This document shows, piece by piece, positions 56,401 to 64,000 of a stretch of 64,000 nt of DNA; the first letter of the stretch is position 1; every line of letters starts with the position of its first letter. The translations under genes were made by a program, and so were the position numbers. Origin of the DNA: Pristionchus mayeri (lineage: Eukaryota > Nematoda > Chromadorea > Rhabditida > Neodiplogasteridae); contig BTRK01000004.1 of assembly GCA_036245805.1 (NCBI GenBank), positions 24,876,619-24,940,618 on the forward strand. Reading direction: 5' to 3'. The notes under the pieces are model-generated. The model was given only the letters and a program-made list of their open reading frames with translations, did not search any database and had not been told where the DNA came from.

Positions 56401-59400
56401 ACGGTTAGAGCGCGCGCTCTCGGGGATTTTAGCCCGTTTCTTGCTATCTTCTAGGCTCTGCAATGCGCTTCAACGAAAAGATAGAAAGTTACTTTCAACT
56501 GATAAAATGTTTAGCTCATCGTCCTCTACATTTCTAGCTATAAACCAGGTCTAAACACTGATTTTGACGTGGGGTACAGTTTTGAGCCTTTCCTTGAATT
56601 CCTCAGGCGAAATATCCTCTTTTCAGGAACCCTGTTTCTTAGAGCGGTTTCGAGGAATGTATGTACATTATTTGAAACCCATTTAGTGCATTGGGAGCCA
56701 TCCATCAAGCTAAAGGGGCTCAAAATTTTGATTTTTGAATTTGAGATCATACCGTAATTTTTGACTAATGAAAGTGGTATAACTATTGGGGAAACATGTT
56801 AAAATGTTGTTTTGGAGGTTTTTGGATGATTTTGAGCCTAAATGAGGACAATTGAAGATACGGAAGTAACCTTTCCCGGAACTCATTTTCAGGAAGTGGC
56901 ACAAAAGTGAGCGCTTTTTTTTGTCCATCCCCCGATTTTCCTAATTTTTGGCGAGAAGTGAGGCACTTGTATGCTCTACAACTTAAGCATGATAACTCAA
57001 AATGTTTTTCCGATTTTCAAAGTTACGTTACTCCTGTTCAGGAAAAATATTAAAGGCAAAATCGTGACGTTGGGCCAGTGGAGTACCCTTCACGAAAAAT
57101 TATCTTAAACACAGGGGAGCATAGCTAATGCAAATCCCATCGCTTGTGTGATTCGGCAATGGTTACTCTATTCGATAGTCTTATCATTTGGGATGCACAA
57201 TCAATACGGCGGATTTTACGTTAAATAGTGCACGAACTTTCGGGACATCCCAATAGTTCACATCCAATAATATTATCCAAGGTTTAAGAAAGTGATATAC
57301 CTAACTTACAAATATCACGCGTCTTCTGAGAGATTGCAGGACCATGCGGAACCAGGAGCCCCAGCTTTCAGCAGTATCCACGAGATAATTATCCCGGAGT
57401 ATATTGGGGATGAGAAAACTTTCTACGTTGGCCGTTTTTTTCAGAACCGGCTTATAGGCATTTTACGGTTCCGCATCCGGCTTTACCGTATTTCAGCTCC
57501 CCGATGAGCTAGATTGGTGGCATTGGGCTCAAAATGTCCGGAAAAATATTTCGAACAACTTTTATGTTGACAAAAACGTTCGTCGGCGTCAACTTCATAT
57601 TGAAATTTTCGAAAAACTGCAACCCAAAACAGAAAATAAATTCTACCGGCTCGGGGACCCCACCCTTTCAAGTATGCGGTGCTCATATTCGGAATCTCCA
57701 TACTAGGGTTCCCCTTTTCAGGCGTTCAGGCGCCTGATTTTTGTGCGCCTGTCTCTCGAAATTAAATGCTATTTCGCCCGCCTGAAACCTACCCGAAAAT
57801 CGAAATACCCAAAAGGGTAAACCTTACTCCATACCCGATTCTATCAGGAAAAAATATAGCCGAACTCCTTAGGGGTGATAAGTGGTCTTCCCAAGGCGAA
57901 AATAGCGTCCAACTCGCTCAATTTCAAAATCACTTTTCTGAAAATCATCTGATAAAAGCTCCAAAACATGACTATATTGGCGAAAACATCATAAATAGGT
58001 ATCATAGCTCCAAATAACTCGAATGGAAAGCATTTTGGCACTTATTAAAAAAGTCGAAAAAAATTGTCTCGATTTTCATGAATTTCTATTTTCATGATTT
58101 TCATGGATCTTTTGCAACCAAATCATATAAACAATGAGACGGTAACGCAGAGGCATGATTTATTCGAAAAAAATCCGATTTCGGTCACAGAGCCGGAAAT
58201 TTAAAACTTTCCGGTTTTGGTTTCCGGCTTTGGACAAAAATATGTTTTCTATGGAAAATTAAGCAGTCTAGTTATTTATATTTATTAATAACTATGAATA
58301 AACACATTTTCTGCAACATGAAAGGATTCTGAATAAATTTCAGCGTTGATGCTGAATTGCAGCTGAAATTACACTTCGAAAATACAAATTAGAATTTACG
58401 CAAAGCAGGCACGAGTGCCACGCCGCAGTGTGAGGCTCATGCGTCGCGGTCATTGCCCATATGCTTCAAATAGGCCTAAATTGAATTTCCTTTTGGCTTA
58501 GGGTAGTTCAGCATGCCCGAATTCATGAAAGCAAATTAGAATTATTTAAAAAATATATATAAAAGATGTTTCCGCAGGTCAGATTTATAAAAATAAAATT
58601 TCAACGTGTTTAGGAAAAGCCTATCTTGCACAAGGTTGCCGACCATATTTGACCTTTGTTTATACATGATAAAATTGTTCGATGCGTGTCATTTGTGCAA
58701 GATCGCAAAAAACATGTAAATATTCACAAATATTAGCGTAAGGGCGGTTTGCAATTTGAATTCAACGTTGAAAATGTATTGGCGGGAACAAGTAGGTTTC
58801 GGTCGCTTGGGACTCCTACCGCGAATATCTTTACTGATAAGGTTCACTCTTACAAGTTCTTGACTCTGCGTTTCCTTAAGGCTGTGATTGCCGTGGCAGG
58901 ACTATCATATCTACACAAAAATCTTCATTTTAAAGTAAGTCCAAGAGCGCGCACATGGCTTTTGAAGCCATTTTCTCATGATTTAAATAATATTTATGAC
59001 TTTCTTTTCTTCACATATAATGTAAATCAAGTAGAAGTATCTGATAATAACAAGATAATTGCACGAAAGTTGATTTTAAGTGTAAAGTTTCCGAAACGTC
59101 CTTTTCGGAAATGTCGTTTTCCGAGTTAAAATTTCCGAAATGTCTTATCACCCCAATTACTGTTAGAATAGAATGCGTAGCAAGTTGGTGTGCACTGGTG
59201 CACGAGGGAATCATCAGAACGGAACGGGGCGTTAAAATGATACGGTACATGTTTGTCGCGCTGCGCCTCATGTGGGGCCAAGGCACAGCGCGAAAAACAG
59301 GCTACCGTATAATTTTCACGTTCCGTTCCGTTCTGCCGATTCCCACTTGCACCAGTGCACACCAATTTGCTACGCATTCTGTTCTCACAGCAACACGGAA

Positions 59401-61098
59401 AACCAACTGAATAGGCTGAAGTACTGTATATATAACACAGGTATCACGAGTCGATGAAGCAAAAACAGGCCCTCCACGAACAATTTTTTCAACCATTTTA
59501 GAAATGGCTCAACCTGAGGTATAATACTATCCTAGACATAAGAATTCGAATGATCCATGTTATTTGTCCCAGAGCCGTCAAATAGGAATTCTCCGGTTTT
59601 GTAACCGGCTATGTTGTATATCAGCTCCTAGATGAGATACAGAGATGGGTCTTAAAAGAAGCAGAAAATTATTTTGAGAAACTTTTATGTTGAAAGTGAA
59701 TTATGAAACTCAAGAACAACAAGTCTGTGAATGAAAAACTGATTTCAAGGCGATAAAATAAATTATATCACCATGACGCTTCCTGGGAATTTTATTGCAG
59801 ATTTTGAAAGAACATGTTCTTCCACGTATAGCAAAAATATAAACATGGGGTGGTAAGACAATTCAGAGAAACAGAGAATTGAACATATGAGAAAAACAAG
59901 ACGAGAAAATCAAAATCAGAAACGGACGTTTAGGAAAATTCATTCCAGAAAATACCACGAAAGATAAGCGGTCGAATGGTTTTACTCAATATTTTTCACA
60001 GGAGAAAATTGTTTCCATATCTAATGCACTAGCTTAGGACGATCTGATAGTTTGTTTTTGATAAATTTCTGTTGTATGCAAATTGCAAACAATTAAATGA
60101 ATTCTGAGGCCGCTTCTCTCACAAATTATTTTATGGAATGATTTTTCCGAAACGTCCGTTTCTGAGAATTCAATTCTGAAGTATTCATTTCTGAATATGT
60201 TTCTCTGACGTGTCTTACCACCTAAAAATGGCAAATTGGCATAGGCTCAAAGTCTCATTTTTTGCCTTCTATGCGACGATGTCGATTGTACAGATCACAA
60301 ATACTCGCAATTATCATTCCAGAAACATATAGTTTGCTCAATCGTACTTGTTTACGATGTTTCAGGACTAGTTAAGCCAAATTACTGAGTGAAATTCGAA
60401 TTTTGTAATTTTCGAAAAAAATCGTTTTTTGCGGCCTCGCGAGGGACCGAATTTCTGAACTGAAACCAAACTATTTATAATCACAGTGTCGTCAGGCAGT
60501 GCAGTAAGTTACAGTATGCTTCGATGTCGTTAACATTATTGCAAAGCGGATAGTATCCGCCGGATACATATGCGTTTTCTAGTCTTCTATATTCTCGACC
60601 CCAAAAATACTTTATCGATCTTTCGAAAACGGAACAATTCGGTTTGTTCAAACCTTTTGAGAATTTCGACCAAATTGCACAAGGTAACGTTATTTTAAGA
60701 ATATTTGAACCGAAAAAGAGCATATGTTTCCAGTAATTTACTCATTTCTCAGATTCGAAAATTTCCATTTTCGAATTATCAAATTTTCTGAAATTGAGAT
60801 ATATACGACATTTAAGTGTTATTTAGTTTCAAAAGTTCAACAAATTACATTATATAATGCAATTTGGTCGAAATTCTCAAAAGGTTTGGCAAAACCGAAT
60901 TGTACCGTTTTTCGAAAGATCGATAAAGTGTTAGGCTTGGGCTTAGGCTTGCTTAGAGATGCCACCATGCTTACAGATTAGAGTTCTCTTGTCTAATAGA
61001 GACCCTTGTTTCGAAGAAAGGAAACTGACCCTTTCCACTACATCTCTCTCCATCGATGGCTTTTCGTACAACTCCCTTATCCGGTCCCATCCCGACAT
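53461..61098 (-). CDS. TIMMDC1-like mitochondrial complex I assembly factor
   Basis: TIMMDC1 is an inner-membrane protein of the Tim17 fold needed to assemble the membrane arm of respiratory complex I. Six exons join in phase: 61098-61030, 54673-54551, 54090-54002, 53959-53892, 53761-53643 and 53592-53461, about 199 residues. The first exon has SGWDRIRELYEK (human SGWDRLRELFGK). The second has FLGGFLVGGSNGYLLAKQQY (human GGIPAFIHAKQQY), then SPSDAI and, in exon 3, RRLDYAIVRFSMKGF. Glycine-rich membrane segments follow, such as HSALVGGVFAFPTGMMG and LGISSGLTLSA. The C-terminus DSAYWHVKKEYEEVLEEEG is hydrophilic. Intron 1 is 6356 bases and carries a mariner-like element with a nested palindrome; intron 2 contains a TTAA miniature. 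The start used is the first in-frame Met before SGWD; an upstream exon near 61150-61390 may add a targeting region. The 53959-53892 exon is the least certain. Confidence 0.8.
54126..54360. mobile_element. TTAA-flanked miniature element in TIMMDC1 intron 2
   Basis: The ends TTAAAGTTACCCAACAAGGA and TCCTTGTTGGGTAACTTTAA, with the interior nearly identical to 30297-30521. It accounts for about half of the 460-base intron between exons 2 and 3. Confidence 0.9.
55110..57253. mobile_element. Mariner-like element with nested palindrome
   Basis: The ends TTGGGTGTCCCGAAAGTTCG followed by TGCAC and, inverted, GTGCACGAACTTTCGGGACA followed by TCCCAA are flanked by TA. More than half of the 2.1 kb is the palindrome inserted at 55807-56969. 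The remaining about 1 kb has no intact transposase frame. Confidence 0.85.
55807..56969. mobile_element. 1.16 kb palindrome with GC-rich loop
   Basis: The arms are nearly perfect: ACAAGTGCCTCACTTCTCGC with its inverse at 56950-56970, GAGTTCCGGGAAAGGTTACT, GGTTTCAAATAATGTACATA and CATCGTCCTCTACAT all pair. Arms are about 480 bases. The loop (56310-56466) is GC-rich, with GAGAGCGCTAAATAGAGAGG and AGAGCGCGCGCTCTCGG, unlike the AT-rich arms. The frames on the two strands are mirror images. A diverged half-copy opens the window. Confidence 0.92.
57290..57660. repeat. Dispersed repeat related to 41580-41950
   Basis: ATCACGCGTCTTCTGAGAGA, GTATATTGGGGATGAGAAAA, GAACCGGCTTATAGGCATTT, AACAACTTTTATGTTGACA and TACCGGCTCGGGGACCCC appear in the same order as at 41590-41950. 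A weaker partial relative lies at 59580-59700. Confidence 0.75.
59140..59395. mobile_element. Palindromic miniature element of the GGAACGGAACG family
   Basis: GAATGCGTAGCAAGTTGGTG and TGCACTGGTGCA on the left pair with TGCACCAGTGCACACC and TTGCTACGCATTCTG on the right. The core pairs CAGAACGGAACGGGGCGTTA with a CGTTCCGTTCCGTTCTG segment. It is related to 31144-31476. Confidence 0.8.
60604..60935. repeat. Inverted repeat, arms of about 85 bases
   Basis: ACTTTATCGATCTTTCGAAA and CCTTTTGAGAATTTCGACCA on the left recur inverted as TGGTCGAAATTCTCAAAAGG and TTTCGAAAGATCGATAAAGT on the right, with about 160 bases between the arms. Confidence 0.85.
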
Positions 61099-62057
61099 AT
61101 CCTCCTCAATTGTGCCTATATCCCAGTTTATTTACAAGGCACTTGGGAGACATTTATCCGAGTATAGGTGCTAGAAATAATCTCCCCGTACTCTGCCAAA
61201 TGATGCAAGGGTCCGTGACTACCTGCTGGATGGTAGCCTTTTCTTCTCCCTTTCCCTCACTCTCTGCGAGGGAGAGATGAGTGGAGGGAGTGGGAGGCTT
61301 CACCACACTCTTCTCATCCTTTCCACTCACTGAGTCTGCAGTAGATCGCCAAGTCCATCTAAATTCATTTATCTTTTTAAACATACCCAACACCTGTGAA
61401 TATGCCTTTTACAATCGTTTTAAAATATGATAGAAAGGAGTCGAATTAGTTGAACTGTAATAATTAATTCAATATAAATTTAATAATAAATAGAAGGGAA
61501 GCCGCAAAATATAAGGTTGAGTAGAATAAGCACTCTCTAAATTTTGCAAGCTCTCTCACTCCTTTTTTCGTGATCAGGGCACCAATTCAAATATTTTCCG
61601 TGAACGTTGGGAAAGAAAGAAGAAGTGTACTGACTCAAATAAGATCTCAAGATCTCCCAGATATCGCATGTGATGGTCATTTTTAGGGAGAAAAGACAAT
61701 AATTGACCTCCACCATGAGTGACGTGAAGAGGGAGAGACAACCTCTGGATCAGAAGAGGAACACTCAGGGGATGACGTCATCCTCAATCGAGAATCATCT
61801 AATTAAACTACAAGTGAAGTAAATAGAGGAGGCGGTAGTGAACCGATGAAGCAACACAATGTAAGTTGATCGTGCAATATTCATATTTTACAGGTCATTC
61901 CATGATGGAAACAATAACAATCTCTCATTACAAAGTGATACAATATCAATCTATTTACGAAACGTCCATTGAGATCATTGTAGTTATTATTGGACAGAAA
62001 AAAAAGATTTCCAAGTAAAGCATTATTCTTAGAAATACTTGAGAAAAAATGCAAAAA
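61099..62057. other. Gap between the TFIIIC-like gene and TIMMDC1
   Basis: A frame on the - strand (61393-61154, with VVKPPTPSTHLSLAESEGKG) could be an upstream TIMMDC1 exon, but its splice phase does not fit the next exon. A decayed TTAA-type miniature lies at about 61380-61610. The rest shows nothing further. Confidence 0.4.
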
Positions 62058-62870
62058 TCAATATTCCTCCATTGCAGTCGATATAACGGGCACGCTTCCA
62101 AACAACGAAGAAAAATTTTCGACTGCATCGATCGTGGGAAGAAGGTATCGAACGACATTTGTCCTCTCTTCCTCTGCAGTACCACATTTGCACCCCCCCC
62201 CCTCCCATTCCCTACCATCGAATGGATTGGCCATCCTCAGTTCCTTCAGTTCTCTCTCCTCTGTCCTAATACACTTCGCAGTTTCCAGTACTGATATCAA
62301 CTCGCTCACACATACTGGCTGAAGGACAAACTCGAAGCGGAATCTGCAGTGGTATCGGAATAGCAGTGGAGGGGGGGATGGAGGGGGTCACCTGAGTGCT
62401 TCCTGAGTGATGGCTGGCTGGGCGACAATGGCGACAAGGACAGACTCTGCCATCCATCTGAGAGTGGAGAGACAGACTGATCCATCGGGGAGAATCCATG
62501 GACGAGCCACGCTACGGAGACCTCCCACTTCACTGCAATCAACCGACTGCCTTCCCTCGCCCCTCCTCCCAACCCCTCCCCCCCCCTTACATCGTCCACT
62601 CGAAGACGTGTCGCATCAGAATGATTCTCTTCTCGTCGATTCCTCCTTCGAAGATGAATGACTTCTTCTTCATTTCATCCAGAGTCCTTCAATGTATCCA
62701 GTTATCACCATGAATTCCCTCGTCAAATAGTATGCTTATTCAGAATAAACACTAAATCACTTGTGTATCATTTCTTCCTTCAATCCGGTCTTCTCTTTAA
62801 TTTTTTCTTCACTGATTCCATTGAAATCTGCATCATTCAGACAATCGTAGATTATTCGCATCCTTTGCGC
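62058..62870 (-). CDS. TFIIIC largest-subunit homologue, C-terminal exons (GTF3C1-like)
   Basis: This encodes the end of the large TFIIIC subunit that recognises the B box of tRNA genes and recruits Pol III. Five exons keep phase: 62870-62761, 62686-62591, 62532-62392, 62343-62216 and 62173-62058, about 196 residues. NGISEEKIKEKTGL matches the human GIDKEELRRRF region. VARPWILPDGSVCLSTLRWM corresponds to GRPWRVVDGHLNLPV, and ITQEALRFRFEFVLQPVCVS to the SLLRHYQGVLQPVAV block. ELISVLETAKCIRTEE matches ELLQGLESLGCIRK. The end (VRYLLPTIDAVENF, then SVPVISTAMEEY) parallels the human tail. Introns are 42-74 bases. The gene must continue upstream, but bases 62871-64000 hold only repeats, so the next exon is at least 1.1 kb away and outside the window. 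It is the first gene of the - strand run. Confidence 0.8.
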
Positions 62871-64000
62871 CTCCAATGAATCTTCTTTTAATGCCTATTC
62901 ACTAGGGATCGTCAAATGGATACGGATTACACGGCAATTTTTCCATCGACATAGTGAAAAACGGTCACCCCTGTGGTAGGGGTACTGTAAAATTCATTTT
63001 CACTGCCCATGATGGTTTCCTGCGGTACTTTATTTTTTTGAAAATCTTGCCTGACAATCTTTTCTTGTGAGAGTCTGTAGCTTTTTCTATCGTTTATTTC
63101 AAAGTACTTTACTAGAGCTATATTTTTCGGTATTTTTATTGATTCGCGTGAATGTGCAATGTTTACGAACCAAGCACACCACGACATTTATAGCCGTGAA
63201 ATACAGAACCGTAAATAAGGGGTGTAAACCGTGCCGTTAAGCATACAAAAAAAACCGCACTTTGTTGATAAGAAGGGACCATGACTTTCAACGGGATATC
63301 GAGAAATAAATTACCGTTTCATTATCCATTTAGACGCGTCGCGCGCGGTAAAATGGATAATCGAAACAAAAAACTATCAGAAAAAAAGAAAAAAAATGGA
63401 TATTCCATATCTCTTTACAATTAGTGCATCGTGTCCGTTTAGATTATCCATTTGATACTGGATATTCCAAACCGCATGCTTTTGATAATGGATCAACATA
63501 ATATATCAGGTTGTTGCATAAGTCTTGTCCGATTTTATCATTTACAAATTCCGTCTTCTACAGACATTCATGTGAGCTTTGGAAGCAAGTATCTTTTGTG
63601 ATATATAGAGGATGTTATACACTTTCTAGCGCACTATACTGTATCCCTGTCATTTCAATAGTATGGACACGAAATTAGATGAAAGTAGTGCAGTTGAACG
63701 TTGTCGTTTCGTATTTCTCCAGTCCCCTATTTCCTTAGGAACATACAAAGTGCCAAACTCATAGCATTGTCGTAGAGTGTGATGAATGTACATCACACCG
63801 AACCACTAATGGTAACCAGTGCTTGAAAGGCATGGCTAAAAATTTAAGAAAATCTGGAAATGCGCTCAGATAGTTCTTTGCCAACCGATGTGAACCCATG
63901 CCATTTTCGTGCCGTACGATTTTTGTTTTTAAAAGTGATCAATATGTGTTCTTAATACCCCTGTTCAAGTATAGTATTGAATCTAGTTTCATTCGACGTG
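62871..64000. other. Repeat-rich upstream intron of the TFIIIC-like gene
   Basis: No further exon of the gene is recognisable. The stretch includes inverted GATTATCCATTT/AAATGGATAAT motifs near 63320-63490 and a mariner-type end at 63509. The frame at 62927-63187 has no domain I can name. Confidence 0.45.
63509..63545 (+). mobile_element. Mariner-like terminus
   Basis: TATCAGGTTGTTGCATAAGT followed by CTTGTCCGATTTTATC after a TA is a typical mariner-type inverted repeat. About 120 bases on, a short frame begins MDTKLDESSAVERCRFVFLQ and soon stops; it may be a decayed transposase start. The partner end would lie beyond the window. Confidence 0.6.

Larger units (their letters stand above)
57661..61029. 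other. Distal part of TIMMDC1 intron 1, no genes seen
   Basis: The stretch is AT-rich and repeat-derived; it includes the palindromic miniature at 59140-59395 and the inverted repeat at 60604-60935. The frame at 58749-59129 has no domain I recognise and no plausible splice context. Confidence 0.5.

Noticed and set aside
58749..59129. A 126-residue gene on the + strand
   Set aside because: It has AT-biased composition, no recognised domain and sits inside a repeat-filled intron of TIMMDC1.

Overview
The window is animal nuclear DNA with a compact-gene style: protein-coding exons are separated by introns of mostly 37 to 75 bases, interrupted by a few huge introns packed with transposable elements. 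Intron size, nematode-like repeat vocabulary (many tacggta/taccgta motifs, CR1- and RTE-type LINEs, mariner, hAT and TTAA-type miniature elements) and a co-oriented, closely spaced gene cluster all point to a nematode. That is an inference; no marker gene proves it. Most of the roughly 64 kb is repeats. The real genes are split into small exons, so I rebuilt them by splice phase and family conservation.

Left part (1-11.3 kb): a half-arm of a palindrome family seen again near 56 kb, a possible two-exon fragment at about 1 kb, a small unrecognised gene on the + strand (2682-3244), and a long cadherin-repeat membrane protein on the - strand (3668-11248). A nearly intact two-ORF LINE of CR1/Jockey type lies at 13.7-17.7 kb on the - strand.

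Middle part (19.9-33 kb): a synapsin gene on the + strand, with its conserved N-terminal phosphosite motif, central C domain and C-terminal domain-E-like tail. It is broken by a 10.8 kb intron that is largely one TTAA-flanked foldback element stuffed with other repeats.

Right part (33-64 kb): a - strand run of housekeeping genes, in transcription order: C-terminal exons of a TFIIIC largest-subunit homologue (GTF3C1-like), TIMMDC1-like complex I assembly factor, AIMP2-like scaffold of the multi-tRNA-synthetase complex, mitochondrial ribosomal protein S25, and an ABHD14-like hydrolase. Gaps are 959, 370, 228 and 596 bases, which would suit a nematode operon. AIMP2 and TIMMDC1 carry 12.4 kb and 6.4 kb introns filled with hairpin elements, hAT and mariner miniatures and a truncated RTE LINE with its target-site duplication.

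The most unusual biology is the family of kilobase-scale, near-perfect palindromes that share an AGAATCGAGC-type terminal motif, occur side by side or nested in introns of essential genes, and in one case lie within about 3 bases of a 3' splice site. If transcribed as part of the pre-mRNA, they would form very long RNA hairpins.
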